A stretch of DNA of 64,000 nt from Clostridioides difficile_A (GCA_945909635.1 OX246690.1:744001-808000), one strand, 5' to 3'. Shown: positions 44,830 to 55,071, numbered from the stretch's first letter. A program made the numbers and translations. Notes: generated by a model not told the origin, from the sequence alone.

Positions 44830-45702
44830 ATGGAAGGAATGTCAACTAAAGGACAAATTATAAAAGGAAAACCTGTAGCTGATAAGATTAGTGAAGAGTT
44901 AATAAAAGAAGTTGAGTTATTAGTTAAAGAAGGTATAAATCCTAAACTAACAATAGTTAGAGTTGGAGCAAGAAGTGACGATTTATCATATGAAAGAGGC
45001 GCATTAAAAAGATGTCAAAACATTGGTATAACAACAGAAGTGTTAGAGTTAGCTGAAGATATAACTCAAGAAGAATACATTGATGTATTAAAGAGAGTTA
45101 ATGATGACAAAAATGTTAATGGTATATTATGTTTTAGACCTCTTCCAAAACACTTAAATGAAGAAGTTATAAAATATGTTATTGCACCAGAAAAAGATGT
45201 AGACTGTTTTAGTCCAATAAACTCTGCTAAAGTCATGGAAGGTGATAAGAGTGGATTCCCACCATGTACTCCTACAGCAGTAGTAGAAATATTAAAACAT
45301 TATAATGTTGATTTAAAAGGAAGTAAGGTAACAGTTCTTGGAAGATCAATGGTTGTTGGGAAGCCAGTATCAATGCTTTTATTAAGTGAACATGCAACTG
45401 TTACAATATGTCACTCAAAGACTAAAAATTTATCAGGTGTAGCAGCAGACGCGGATGTATTAATAGCAGCTATTGGTAGAGCTAAGATGGTTGATGAAAC
45501 TTTTGTTAAAGATGGGGCAGTAGTTATAGACGTTGGTATAAATGTTGATGAAGAAGGAAATTTATGTGGAGATGTTGATACAAATGCAGTTTTAGATAAA
45601 GTATCAATGATAACTCCAGTTCCAGCGGGGGTTGGTTCAGTTACAACATCTATACTTGCAAAACATGTAGTTAAAGCTTGTAAATTACAAAATAATAAAT
45701 AG
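44830..45702 (+). CDS. folD: Methylene-tetrahydrofolate dehydrogenase/cyclohydrolase FolD
   Basis: A 290-residue bifunctional enzyme. The N-terminal catalytic domain has the YERGALKRCQNIGI helix and the DVDCF loop. The C-terminal Rossmann domain has VTVLGRSMVVGKPVSMLL and PVPAGVGSVTTSILAKH. It reduces 5,10-methenyl-THF to methylene-THF with NAD(P)H. The usual YVKNK tyrosine-lysine motif appears as SYERGALKRC, so the cyclohydrolase lysine may be lost; this fits a separate FchA. GGGGAG lies 10 bases before the ATG. Confidence 0.94.
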   Translation: MEGMSTKGQIIKGKPVADKISEELIKEVELLVKEGINPKLTIVRVGARSDDLSYERGALKRCQNIGITTEVLELAEDITQEEYIDVLKRVNDDKNVNGILCFRPLPKHLNEEVIKYVIAPEKDVDCFSPINSAKVMEGDKSGFPPCTPTAVVEILKHYNVDLKGSKVTVLGRSMVVGKPVSMLLLSEHATVTICHSKTKNLSGVAADADVLIAAIGRAKMVDETFVKDGAVVIDVGINVDEEGNLCGDVDTNAVLDKVSMITPVPAGVGSVTTSILAKHVVKACKLQNNK

Positions 45703-45738
45703 ATATATATAAGTGGAAGGTTTAGGGGGGAAGTAGAT

Positions 45739-46413
45739 ATGATAATTTCTGAAAATAAACCATTAGAAGAAGTACTAGGGTACTTAAAGAATTTTGACAA
45801 GCTAGTTTTAGTGGGTTGTAATCAATGTGCAGCGACTTGTAAAAGTGGTGGAGAAGAAGAAGTTCTAAAAATGAAAGAAACTCTTGAAGGTGAAGGCAAA
45901 AAAATCTTAGGATATGTAATGCTTGACCCTGCTTGTAACCTTTTAAAGTCTAAAAAGGATTTAAAGGCTCTAAAAGAAGAGACTAAAGAAGCTGATGCAG
46001 TTTTATCTTTAGCATGTGGAGATGGTACACAGACAATAGTTAAGAACCTAAAAGATAAACCAGTTTATCCAGCCAACAATACTTTGTTCATAGGGGAAGT
46101 ACAAAGGGTTGGAGAATATGAAGAAGCTTGTAAAGCTTGTGGAGACTGCGAACTTGGTTGGACAGGTGGGATATGTCCAGTAACTATGTGTGCTAAAGGT
46201 CTTATGAATGGAGCTTGTGGTGGAGCTAAAAATGGTAAGTGTGAAGTAAATGCAGAGAATGATTGTGCTTGGATAAAGATATATGAAAGATTAGAAGCTA
46301 TAGGACAATTAGGCAACTTAGCAGAAATAAGACCACCAAAAGACTATTCTAAGCAAAATAATCCAAGAAGTTTAAGTGCAAAGAAAAAGAAAGAAGCAGC
46401 AGCAAATTCATAA
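45739..46413 (+). CDS. metV: MetV, zinc/iron-sulfur partner of methylene-THF reductase
   Basis: A 224-residue cysteine-rich protein. C27, C30 and C34 (GCNQCAATC) lie at the N-terminus. A second cysteine block (CKACGDCELGWTGGICP, then CAKGLMNGACGG) matches the MTHFR_C/MetV family. In acetogens MetV forms a complex with MetF and is needed for methylene-THF reduction with a low-potential donor. GGGGGGAAG precedes the ATG. The K-rich tail (AKKKKEAAANS) is probably flexible. Confidence 0.9.
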   Translation: MIISENKPLEEVLGYLKNFDKLVLVGCNQCAATCKSGGEEEVLKMKETLEGEGKKILGYVMLDPACNLLKSKKDLKALKEETKEADAVLSLACGDGTQTIVKNLKDKPVYPANNTLFIGEVQRVGEYEEACKACGDCELGWTGGICPVTMCAKGLMNGACGGAKNGKCEVNAENDCAWIKIYERLEAIGQLGNLAEIRPPKDYSKQNNPRSLSAKKKKEAAANS

Positions 46414-46448
46414 AAGTTTTTTTTAGAAGGTTAAAAGGGGGATTAGAG

Positions 46449-47330
46449 ATGAGCTTATTAAGAGAAACATTAGAAAGTGGAAAATTTGCAGTTACTACTG
46501 AAATGGCTCCTCCAAAAGGGACTGACCTTTCACATTTAATAGAATGTGCAAAGCCATTAGTTGGAAGGGTTCATGCAGCAAATGTAACAGACTTTCAATC
46601 AGCAGTTATGAGAGCAACTTCTCTTGCTACATGTAAATTACTAAAAGATGCTGGATTAGAGCCAGTTATTCAAATAACAGGGAGAGATAGAAATAGAATA
46701 GCTATACAAGGGGAAATGTTGTCAGCAGGTGTATTTGAGATAAACAATCTGTTGGCACTAACAGGAGACCATACTAGCGTAGGAGACCATCCACAAGCTA
46801 AGGGAGTCTTTGATTTAGACTCTGTAGGGATACTTCAAACTGCTGAGACTTTAATGGCAGGTACGGACATGGCTGGTAATAAATTAAAGGGTTCTCCAGA
46901 TTTTTATCTAGGAGCATCAGTAACTCCAGAATATTCTCCAATAGAAGTTCAATTATTAAAAATGCAAAAGAAAATAAAAGCAGGAGCTAAATTTTTCCAA
47001 ACTCAAGCACTTTATGACATAAATACAATGAGAAAGTTTAGAGAATTAACAAGGGATATGGATTGCAAGGTATTAGCAGGGATAGTACCTTTAAAATCAC
47101 CAGGAATGGCCAAATTTATGACTGCAAATGTACCAGGAATATTTGTTCCAGATGAACAAATCGAAAGATTAAGAGCAGTTGGAAAAGAAAACTGGGTAAG
47201 TGAAGGAATAAAAATGGCAGGAGAACTTATCAAACAATTAAAAGAAGAAGATTTATGTGATGGTGTTCATATAATGGCAATTGGGGCAGAAGAGAATATA
47301 CCTGCTATACTAGATGCCGCAGGTTTATAG
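46449..47330 (+). CDS. metF: Methylene-tetrahydrofolate reductase catalytic subunit
   Basis: A 293-residue FAD-dependent TIM barrel that reduces methylene-THF to methyl-THF. Family features are TTEMAPPKGTDL at the start, the NLLALTGDHTS region, FFQTQALYD and GIVPLKSPGMAKFM. Its length matches the prokaryotic MetF barrel without a regulatory domain. It lies 35 bases after metV with an AAGGGGGAT site, which supports a MetFV complex. Confidence 0.94.
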   Translation: MSLLRETLESGKFAVTTEMAPPKGTDLSHLIECAKPLVGRVHAANVTDFQSAVMRATSLATCKLLKDAGLEPVIQITGRDRNRIAIQGEMLSAGVFEINNLLALTGDHTSVGDHPQAKGVFDLDSVGILQTAETLMAGTDMAGNKLKGSPDFYLGASVTPEYSPIEVQLLKMQKKIKAGAKFFQTQALYDINTMRKFRELTRDMDCKVLAGIVPLKSPGMAKFMTANVPGIFVPDEQIERLRAVGKENWVSEGIKMAGELIKQLKEEDLCDGVHIMAIGAEENIPAILDAAGL

Positions 47331-47373
47331 TATTGTAATATTATAGATTATATAAGGTTTGGGGGAATTAAGG

Positions 47374-48759
47374 ATGAAGATAGTAGTAGTAGGTGGTGGA
47401 CCAGGTGGATATGTAGCAGCTATAAAAGCTTCTATGCTTGGTGCAGAGGTAACAGTTATTGAAAAAAGAAGAGTTGGAGGAACTTGTTTAAATGCAGGAT
47501 GTATACCAACTAAAGCACTTCTTGCTTCTTCTGGAGTATTAAACACTGTAAGAGAAGCAAAAGATTTTGGTATAGAAATAGATGGAACAGTTACACCAAA
47601 CTTCACTGCCATAATGGAAAGAAAAAATAAAGTTGTAAACCAATTAATAAGTGGTATAGAATTCCTATTTGAAAAAAGAGGAGTAAAACTAGTTAATGGT
47701 TTTGGAAAATTAATTGATAAGAACACTATAGAGGTAACAAAAGAAGATGGAACAGTAGAGACTATAAAAGCTGACAAGATAATACTAGCAAATGGTTCTG
47801 TTCCAGTTGTACCAAGAATGTTCCCATATGATGGAAAAATAGTAATAACTAGTGATGAAGTTCTTGGACTTGAAGAGATACCTGAATCTATGTTAATAGT
47901 AGGTGGTGGAGTTATAGGATGTGAAATAGGGCAGTTCTTTAGAGCCTTAGGAACAGAAGTAACTATAGTTGAGATGGTTGACCAAATACTATTAAATGAA
48001 GATAAAGATGTAGCTAAACAACTGCTTAGACAATTTAAGAAAGATAAAATTAAAGTTATCACAGGTATTGGAGTACAAACTTGTGAAGTAGTTGATGGCA
48101 AAGCTGTTGCAACTCTTTCTAATGGAAAGGTTATAGAAGCACAATATGCACTAGTATGTGTTGGTAGAAGACCTAACCTTGATAATTCTGGAGTAGAAGA
48201 TATAGGAATTGAAATGGAAAGAGGAAAAGTAGTAGTTAATGAGCATCTTGAAACTAATGTAGAAGGTATATACGCAATAGGTGATATAATAGATACTCCT
48301 TTCTTAGCACATGTTGCTTCTAAGGAAGGTATCGTAGCAGTTGAAAATGCCTTAGGTAAGACTAAAGTAGTAGATTATAGAGCAATTCCAAGATGTGTTT
48401 ATACAGAGCCTGAAGTTGCTGGTGTTGGTAAAACTGAAAAGCAACTTGAAGCTGAAGGTGTAGAATACAATGTAGGTCAATTTGACTTTAGAGGTCTTGG
48501 AAAAGCACAAGCTATAGGACATTTCCAAGGATTTGTAAAGATTATAGCTGATAAAGAAACAGATAAAATAATAGGTGCAGCAGTAGTAGGACCTCATGCT
48601 ACAGATTTATTAACTGAGTTGTCACTAGCTGTTCATCTAGGATTAACAGTAGAACAAGTAGGGGATGCAATACATCCACATCCAAGTTTATCAGAAGGAC
48701 TAATGGAAGCTCTTCATGATGTACATGGTGAATGTGTTCATTCTGTACCTAAATTATAA
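47374..48759 (+). CDS. lpdA: Dihydrolipoyl dehydrogenase
   Basis: A 461-residue FAD/NAD disulfide oxidoreductase. The FAD site is VVGGGPGGYVAAIKA at the start, the redox pair is C38 and C43 (GGTCLNAGCIPTK), the NAD site is IVGGGVIGCEIGQF, and the C-terminal active-site His is in HPHPSLSEGLMEALHD. It re-oxidises dihydrolipoyl GcvH with NAD+. The start at 47374 follows GGGGGAATTAAGG; a TTG at 47359 lies upstream of that site. With gcvH in the same gene run it provides two of the four glycine cleavage/synthase components. Confidence 0.93.
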   Translation: MKIVVVGGGPGGYVAAIKASMLGAEVTVIEKRRVGGTCLNAGCIPTKALLASSGVLNTVREAKDFGIEIDGTVTPNFTAIMERKNKVVNQLISGIEFLFEKRGVKLVNGFGKLIDKNTIEVTKEDGTVETIKADKIILANGSVPVVPRMFPYDGKIVITSDEVLGLEEIPESMLIVGGGVIGCEIGQFFRALGTEVTIVEMVDQILLNEDKDVAKQLLRQFKKDKIKVITGIGVQTCEVVDGKAVATLSNGKVIEAQYALVCVGRRPNLDNSGVEDIGIEMERGKVVVNEHLETNVEGIYAIGDIIDTPFLAHVASKEGIVAVENALGKTKVVDYRAIPRCVYTEPEVAGVGKTEKQLEAEGVEYNVGQFDFRGLGKAQAIGHFQGFVKIIADKETDKIIGAAVVGPHATDLLTELSLAVHLGLTVEQVGDAIHPHPSLSEGLMEALHDVHGECVHSVPKL

Positions 48760-48813
48760 TACGTAAACAGAGTACATAAGGCTCTGTGGCTGATTTAAGG
48801 GGGAAGTCTTAAA

Positions 48814-49584
48814 ATGGGATACAATATAGCTGTTGCAGGAAAAGGTGGAACTGGTAAAACAAGTCTCACAGGGCTTTTGATTGATTATTTGGTTAAGGAC
48901 AATAAGGGACCAGTATTAGTTGTAGATGCTGATGCTAATGCTAACATAAATGAAGTATTAGGTATCGAAGTTGAAGCAACGATAGGAGAAATAAGAGAAG
49001 AAGTAAATCAAAGAGAAAAGTTAGGCAATGCATTCCCTGGTGGTATGACAAAAGCACAATATCTACAATTTAGATTGAACTCTATAATTGAAGAAGGCGA
49101 AGGATATGACTTATTAGTAATGGGTAGATCAGAAGGTGAAGGATGTTACTGTTTTGTAAATGGAATACTTAGAGAACAAGTAAATAAAATATCTGGTCAT
49201 TACAAATACTTAGTCATGGACAACGAAGCTGGTATGGAACATCTAAGTAGAAAAGTCACTAGACATGTTGATACACTTTTATTGGTTAGTGATTGCTCAA
49301 GACGTAGCATACAAGCTGTTGCTAGAATAAGAGATTTAGCTGAGGAACTAAAGTTAAATGTTGGAAGAATACTTCTAATTGTAAATAAAGTTCCAAATGG
49401 GGTTATGAATGATGGTGTTAAAGAAGAAATTGAAAAACATAACCTAGAGTTAATCGGTGTTGTACCTATGGATGAATTGATATATGAATATGATTCTACA
49501 GGTATTCCTTTAGTTAATTTACCTGAAGATTCAAAATCTAAAGTGGCTATGAAAGAGATTTTTGCTAAATTAGAATTAAAATAG
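48814..49584 (+). CDS. cooC: CooC/AcsF-type nickel-insertion ATPase (second copy)
   Basis: A 256-residue MinD/ParA-like ATPase. The deviant Walker A GKGGTGKT is at 9-16, and EGCYCFVNG holds the metal-binding CxC. It is only distantly similar to the copy at 41307. Because it sits next to acsDC-acsE-acsB, it probably matures acetyl-CoA synthase (AcsF role), while the first copy serves CODH; this division is inferred from position. AAGGGGGAAG precedes the ATG. Confidence 0.9.
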   Translation: MGYNIAVAGKGGTGKTSLTGLLIDYLVKDNKGPVLVVDADANANINEVLGIEVEATIGEIREEVNQREKLGNAFPGGMTKAQYLQFRLNSIIEEGEGYDLLVMGRSEGEGCYCFVNGILREQVNKISGHYKYLVMDNEAGMEHLSRKVTRHVDTLLLVSDCSRRSIQAVARIRDLAEELKLNVGRILLIVNKVPNGVMNDGVKEEIEKHNLELIGVVPMDELIYEYDSTGIPLVNLPEDSKSKVAMKEIFAKLELK

Positions 49585-49603
49585 GTTTAAGGGGGAAAAA
49601 AAT

Positions 49604-50548
49604 ATGGCATTTAAAATGTCTACTCAAAAATATTCTGGAAAAATATCAGAAGTTGAAGTAGGAATAGGGGAAAAGGCAATTAAATTAGGTGGGGAAAATG
49701 TATTACCTTTTTATAGTTTTGATGGAGAAGTAGGGCATTCTCCAAAAATAGGTATAGAAATATCAGACGTTTATCCTGAAAGCTGGACTGATTCATATAA
49801 AGAGTTATACAAAGATGTAGCTAAGTGTCCGGTAGAATGGGCTAAATATGTTGAAGCTAATACACAAGCAGACTTTATTTGCTTAAAATTTGATGGTTCT
49901 GACCCAAATGGATTAGATAAGTCAGTTGATGAATGTGCTGATGTAGCTAAAGCAGTAATTGAAGCAATAGAATTACCTTTAGTTGTAGCAGGTTCAGGAA
50001 ATCATGAAAAAGATGGTAAATTGTTTGAAAAATTAGCTCAAACATTAGATGGGCATAACTGCTTATTTATGTCAGCAGTAGAAGATAACTACAAAGGAGT
50101 AGGAGCATCAGCTGGTATGGCTTATGCACACAAAGTTGGAGCTGAATCTTCTGTTGATATAAACCTAGCTAAACAATTAAACGTACTGTTAACTCAATTA
50201 GGCGTTAAAGGTGAAAATATAGTTATGAATGTTGGATGTTCAGCAGTTGGTTATGGATATGAGTATGTTGCATCTACTATGGATAGAATTAGACTTGCAG
50301 CATTTGGTCAAAATGATAAGACATTACAAATGCCTATCATAACACCAGTAGCTTTTGAAGTAGGTCATGTTAAAGAAGCTATAGCTCCAATAGAAGATGA
50401 GCCAGATTGGGGTTGTCCAGAAGAAAGAACTATAGCAATGGAAGTTTCAACTGCAGCAAGTGTTTTAGTAGGTGGTTCAAACGCAGTTATACTTCGTCAT
50501 CCAAAATCAATAGAAACTATAAAAGAATTGGTTAACGCATTAGCTTAA
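49604..50548 (+). CDS. acsD: Corrinoid iron-sulfur protein small subunit
   Basis: A 314-residue TIM-barrel subunit that pairs with AcsC to form the methyl-carrying corrinoid iron-sulfur protein (CFeSP) between AcsE and AcsB. It carries the CdhD pattern (YSFDGEVGHSPKIGIEISDVYP, KCPVEWAKYVE, CSAVGYGYEYVASTMDRIR). AAGGGGGAA precedes the ATG. It is 19 bases after the second cooC, within one operon. Confidence 0.94.
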   Translation: MAFKMSTQKYSGKISEVEVGIGEKAIKLGGENVLPFYSFDGEVGHSPKIGIEISDVYPESWTDSYKELYKDVAKCPVEWAKYVEANTQADFICLKFDGSDPNGLDKSVDECADVAKAVIEAIELPLVVAGSGNHEKDGKLFEKLAQTLDGHNCLFMSAVEDNYKGVGASAGMAYAHKVGAESSVDINLAKQLNVLLTQLGVKGENIVMNVGCSAVGYGYEYVASTMDRIRLAAFGQNDKTLQMPIITPVAFEVGHVKEAIAPIEDEPDWGCPEERTIAMEVSTAASVLVGGSNAVILRHPKSIETIKELVNALA

Positions 50549-50578
50549 TTAAATTGTTAAGGTTAGGGGGAAAAAATA

Positions 50579-51946
50579 ATGGCATTAAAAGCTTTAGATA
50601 TATTTAAATTAACACCAAAGAAAAACTGTAAGGATTGTGGATTCCCAACTTGTATGGCTTTCTCTATGAAGGTTGCTTCAGGAGCTGTAGAAGTAGGTAA
50701 ATGCCCACACATGTCTGATGACGCTATAGCGAAATTATCAGAAGCTACAGCACCTTTAATGAAAGCTTTAAAAGTTGGTACTGGTGCATCTGAATATGAA
50801 CTAGGTGGAGAAACAGTATTATTTAGACATGAAAAAACATTAGTAAGTAGAAATAGATATGCAGTTTCATTCTGTACTTGTATGAGTGATGAGGCAGTAG
50901 ATTCTAAAATAGCTAACATGAAAAAAGTTGACTATGTAAGAATTGGTGAACAAATGAAAGTTGAAATGGTTGTTCTAGAGTACTGTGGAGATAAAGATGC
51001 ATACTTAAAATTAATAGATAAGATAAAAGGCAGTGGATTAGAAGTAGCTTACATTTTAGCTTGTGATGATGCGCAAGTAGTTAAAGAAGCTGCTGAAGTA
51101 TTAAAAGATGCTAGACCGATGGTATATGGAGCAACTAAAGAGAACTACAAAGATATGATAGAAGTAGTTAAAGGAGCAAGTTTACCATTAGGTGTAAAAG
51201 CTGGTAGCCTAGAAGAATTATATGAAACAGTTGAGTTAGTTCAAGCTGCTGGATATAAAGAATTAGTATTAGATGTAACTGGAGAAAACATAAAAGATAC
51301 TTACACTAATGCTATACAAGTTAGAAGAATAGCTTTAAAAGAGCAAGATAGAACATTTGGATATCCTTCAATAGTATTTGCAAATAGATTATCTAATTCT
51401 AACCCTATGATGGAAATTGCCTTATCATCAATATTTACTATAAAATACGGTTCTATAATAGTAATAGATGATATCAGTTACGCTAAGGCATTACCATTAT
51501 TTGCACTAAGACAAAATATATACACTGACCCACAAAGACCAATGAGAGTTGAACCAAAGATTTACCCAATCAATAACCCAGATGAAAATTCTCCAGTATT
51601 AGTTACTGTTGACTTTGCATTAACTTACTTCATAGTTGCTGGAGACATAGAAAGATCAAAAGTTCCAGTATGGTTAGTAATACCAGATGCAGGTGGATAT
51701 TCAGTTCTTACATCTTGGGCTGCTGGTAAATTTGGTGGAAATTCAATCTCTGCTTTCATTAAAGAAAGTAAAGTAGAAGAAGTAACTAATTGTAAAGACC
51801 TTATCATTCCAGGAAAAGTTGCAGTACTTAAAGGTGATATAGAAGACAACTTACCAGGATGGAGTGTAGTTATAGGACCAGAAGAATCTATGGAATTACC
51901 TAAGTTCTTAAAAGGATACCAAGAAAAAGCATGCCAAACAAACTAA
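50579..51946 (+). CDS. acsC: Corrinoid iron-sulfur protein large subunit
   Basis: A 455-residue subunit. The N-terminal [4Fe-4S] domain uses C17, C20, C25 and C42 (CKDCGFPTC). A TIM barrel follows, and the C-terminal domain (about 330-455) binds the corrinoid that carries the methyl group as methyl-cobamide. The cluster delivers the electron that reactivates oxidised Co(II). TAGGGGGAA precedes the ATG. Confidence 0.95.
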   Translation: MALKALDIFKLTPKKNCKDCGFPTCMAFSMKVASGAVEVGKCPHMSDDAIAKLSEATAPLMKALKVGTGASEYELGGETVLFRHEKTLVSRNRYAVSFCTCMSDEAVDSKIANMKKVDYVRIGEQMKVEMVVLEYCGDKDAYLKLIDKIKGSGLEVAYILACDDAQVVKEAAEVLKDARPMVYGATKENYKDMIEVVKGASLPLGVKAGSLEELYETVELVQAAGYKELVLDVTGENIKDTYTNAIQVRRIALKEQDRTFGYPSIVFANRLSNSNPMMEIALSSIFTIKYGSIIVIDDISYAKALPLFALRQNIYTDPQRPMRVEPKIYPINNPDENSPVLVTVDFALTYFIVAGDIERSKVPVWLVIPDAGGYSVLTSWAAGKFGGNSISAFIKESKVEEVTNCKDLIIPGKVAVLKGDIEDNLPGWSVVIGPEESMELPKFLKGYQEKACQTN

Positions 51947-51995
51947 TAAAATATTAACTAACTATTAATATTAAATTTAAAGGGGGACATTATAA

Positions 51996-52802
51996 ATGGA
52001 AAAATTTATGATTATAGGTGAAAGAATACACTGTATCTCACCTTCAATAAGAAAGGCATTAGCAGAAAGAGATCCAGCTCCAATATTAAAAAGAGCAAAA
52101 GAACAATTAGAAGCAGGAGCACATTATATAGATTTCAACATAGGACCTGCTGAAAGAGATGGCGAAGAAATAATGACATGGGGAATCAAATTACTTCAAT
52201 CTGAGTTCAACAATGTTCCTATAGCTCTAGATACAGCTAATAAAAAAGCTATCGAAGCTGGACTTAAAGTTTATGATAGAACTAATGCAAAACCAATAAT
52301 AAACTCTGCTGATGCTGGCTCAAGATTTGATTTAATAGATATAGCAGCTGAATATGAATCAATGGTTATAGGTTTATGTGCAAAAGAAGGTATCCCAAGA
52401 GATAATGATGAGCGTATGGCTTACTGCCAAGAAATATTAGAAAAAGGCTTAATGTTAGGAATGGAACCAACTGATATATTATTCGACCCATTATGCTTAG
52501 TTATAAAAGGTATGCAAGAAAAACAAGTAGAAGTTTTAGAAGCTATAAAAATGATGACTGAAATGGGACTTTTAACTACAGGAGGATTATCTAACGTATC
52601 TAATGGATGTCCTAAACATGTTAGACCTGTTTTAGATAGTGCATTCTTAGCAATGGCAATGGCTAATGGATTTAGTTCAGCTATAATGAATCCATGTGAC
52701 CCAGAATTAATGAAAACTGTAAAATCTTGTGACATAATCAATGGGGCATCTTTATATGCAGACTCTTTCTTAGAGTTAAATGAAGGTGGATTTGCTTTCT
52801 AG
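51996..52802 (+). CDS. acsE: Methyltetrahydrofolate:corrinoid iron-sulfur protein methyltransferase
   Basis: A 268-residue TIM barrel of the pterin-binding family. It transfers the methyl group from methyl-THF to cob(I)amide of AcsCD. Pterin-site residues are visible in HYIDFNIGPAERDGEE, PIALDTANKKAIEAG, PIINSADAG and TTGGLSNVSNGCP. The length is typical of the Moorella enzyme (262). AAGGGGGAC precedes the ATG. Confidence 0.95.
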   Translation: MEKFMIIGERIHCISPSIRKALAERDPAPILKRAKEQLEAGAHYIDFNIGPAERDGEEIMTWGIKLLQSEFNNVPIALDTANKKAIEAGLKVYDRTNAKPIINSADAGSRFDLIDIAAEYESMVIGLCAKEGIPRDNDERMAYCQEILEKGLMLGMEPTDILFDPLCLVIKGMQEKQVEVLEAIKMMTEMGLLTTGGLSNVSNGCPKHVRPVLDSAFLAMAMANGFSSAIMNPCDPELMKTVKSCDIINGASLYADSFLELNEGGFAF

Positions 52803-52858
52803 GGTTTTTAGGGTATAGTTAATAAAAAATAGGTGTAAATATTAAAGGGGGAAATAGA

Positions 52859-54985
52859 ATGAATCTATATAATATAATCTTTACAGGGTCAGAACAAGCT
52901 TTAGGTGCAGCTCAAGCTATGCTAGCTGAAGCTATAGAAAAAAACGGAAAAGAACATAAAGTTGCTTTCCCTGATACAGCATATTCATTACCTTGTATAT
53001 ATGCTGCAACAGGACAAAAAATGAACACTTTAGGGGACTTAGAAGCTGCTTTAGAAGTAGTAAAATCTTTAATAAACAGAACTCATTTATTAGAACATGC
53101 TTTTAATGCTGGTTTAGCTACAGCTTTAGCTGCAGAAGTAATTGAAGCATTAAAATACTCAACTATGGATGCTCCATATAGTGAGCCATGTGCAGGTCAT
53201 ATAACTGACCCTATAATCAGATCACTTGGTGTACCACTAGTTACAGGAGATATACCTGGTGTTGCAGTTGTTCTTGGTGAATGTCCTGATGCTGAATCAG
53301 CAGCAAAAGTTATAAAAGATTACCAATCTAAAGGTTTATTAACTTTCTTAGTTGGTAAAGTTATAGACCAAGCTATAGAAGCTGGAGTAAAAATGGGTCT
53401 TGAACTAAGAGTTATACCTCTAGGATACGATGTAACTTCTGTTATACACGTTGTATCTGTTGCAGTAAGAGCAGCATTAATATTCGGTGGATTAACTCCT
53501 GGTGATTTAAATGGATTATTAGAGTACACATCTAATAGAGTTCCTGCATTTGTTAATGCATTTGGACCATTAAGTGAATTAGTTGTATCTGCAGGTGCTG
53601 GAGCAATAGCTTTAGGATTCCCAGTTGTAACTGACCAAACAGTTCTTGAAGTTCCAATGAACTTATTAACTCAAAAAGATTACGATAAGATAGTAGCTAC
53701 TTCATTAGAAGCTAGAGGAATAAAAATAAAAGTTACTGAAATACCTATACCAGTTTCATTTGCAGCAGCATTTGAAGGTGAGAGAATTAGAAAGAGCGAT
53801 ATGTTTGCTGAGTTTGGTGGAAATAGAACTGAAGCTTGGGAACTTGTTGTTAAGAAAGAAGCAGCAGAAGTTGAAGACCATAAGATAGAAATAATAGGAC
53901 CAAATATAGATGAAGTTGAGGCAGATGGTGTATTGAGATTACCACTTGCTGTAATAGTTAAGATAGCTGGTAAAAACATGCAAGAAGATTTCGAGCCAGT
54001 TCTTGAGAGACGTTTCCACTACTTCTTAAACTATATAGAAGGTGTAATGCACGTTGGACAAAGAGATATGGCTTGGGTAAGAATCTCTAAAGATGCATTT
54101 GATAAAGGATTTAGACTTGAGCATATAGGAGAAGTTTTATATGCTAAAATGTTAGATGAATTTGAATCAGTAGTTGATAAGTGTGAAATAACTATAATTA
54201 CAGATGCTGAAAAAGTTTCTGAATTAAAAGGTGAAGCAATAGCTAAGTACAATGCTAGAGATGAAAGATTAGCTTCATTAATTGATGAAAGTGTTGATAC
54301 TTTCTATTCTTGTAACTTATGTCAATCATTTGCACCAGCTCACGTTTGTGTTGTTACTCCTGAAAGACTTGGTCTTTGTGGAGCAGTTAGCTGGTTAGAT
54401 GCTAAGGCTACTAAAGAACTAGACCCAACAGGTCCTTGTCAACCAATAGAAAAAGGCGAGTGCTTAGACGATAGAACAGGTGTATGGAATTCAGTAAATG
54501 AAACTGTAAACCAAATATCTCAAGGTGCAGTTGAAGCTGTTACATTATACTCTATATTAGAAGACCCTATGACTTCTTGTGGATGCTTCGAGTGTATCTG
54601 TGGTATAATGCCAGAAGCAAATGGATTTGTTGTAGTTAATAGAGAGTTCCCAAGTGTTACTCCAGTTGGTATGACTTTCGGAGAACTTGCTTCTATGACA
54701 GGTGGAGGAGTTCAAACTCCAGGATTCATGGGACATGGAAGACATTTCATATCTTCTAAAAAGTTTGCTTATGCAGAAGGTGGACCAGAAAGAATAGTTT
54801 GGATGCCAAAAGAATTAAAAGATTATGTAGCTGATAAATTAAATGCTACAGTTAAAGAAATGACTGGAATAGAAAACTTCTGTGATATGGTTTGTGATGA
54901 AACTATAGCTGACGATTCTGAAGGCGTATTAGCTTTCTTAGAAGAGAAAGGTCATCCAGCATTAGCTATGGAAAGTGTAATGTAA
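52859..54985 (+). CDS. acsB: Acetyl-CoA synthase (CODH/ACS complex)
   Basis: A 708-residue protein that forms acetyl-CoA from methyl-CFeSP, CO and CoA. The A-cluster ligands are complete: C485, C488, C497 and C507 for the [4Fe-4S] cubane, and C574-G-C576 for the distal nickel site. The N-terminal 310 residues form the domain that docks with CODH and takes CO through its tunnel. The length is close to the bacterial enzyme (about 730), unlike the shorter archaeal form. GGGGGAAA precedes the ATG. Confidence 0.96.
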   Translation: MNLYNIIFTGSEQALGAAQAMLAEAIEKNGKEHKVAFPDTAYSLPCIYAATGQKMNTLGDLEAALEVVKSLINRTHLLEHAFNAGLATALAAEVIEALKYSTMDAPYSEPCAGHITDPIIRSLGVPLVTGDIPGVAVVLGECPDAESAAKVIKDYQSKGLLTFLVGKVIDQAIEAGVKMGLELRVIPLGYDVTSVIHVVSVAVRAALIFGGLTPGDLNGLLEYTSNRVPAFVNAFGPLSELVVSAGAGAIALGFPVVTDQTVLEVPMNLLTQKDYDKIVATSLEARGIKIKVTEIPIPVSFAAAFEGERIRKSDMFAEFGGNRTEAWELVVKKEAAEVEDHKIEIIGPNIDEVEADGVLRLPLAVIVKIAGKNMQEDFEPVLERRFHYFLNYIEGVMHVGQRDMAWVRISKDAFDKGFRLEHIGEVLYAKMLDEFESVVDKCEITIITDAEKVSELKGEAIAKYNARDERLASLIDESVDTFYSCNLCQSFAPAHVCVVTPERLGLCGAVSWLDAKATKELDPTGPCQPIEKGECLDDRTGVWNSVNETVNQISQGAVEAVTLYSILEDPMTSCGCFECICGIMPEANGFVVVNREFPSVTPVGMTFGELASMTGGGVQTPGFMGHGRHFISSKKFAYAEGGPERIVWMPKELKDYVADKLNATVKEMTGIENFCDMVCDETIADDSEGVLAFLEEKGHPALAMESVM

Positions 54986-55071
54986 TTGATGGAAAATTTA
55001 AAATAGTGTGATATAATATTAATATGATTTAAATAATTTAATCAATAATATAATATTGGGGGTCTATCGAA

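Noticed and set aside
47325..48101. 258-codon minus-strand open frame
   Set aside because: It is a long antisense shadow of lpdA, Ser/Thr/Ile-rich with no start signals; the plus-strand protein has clear cofactor motifs.
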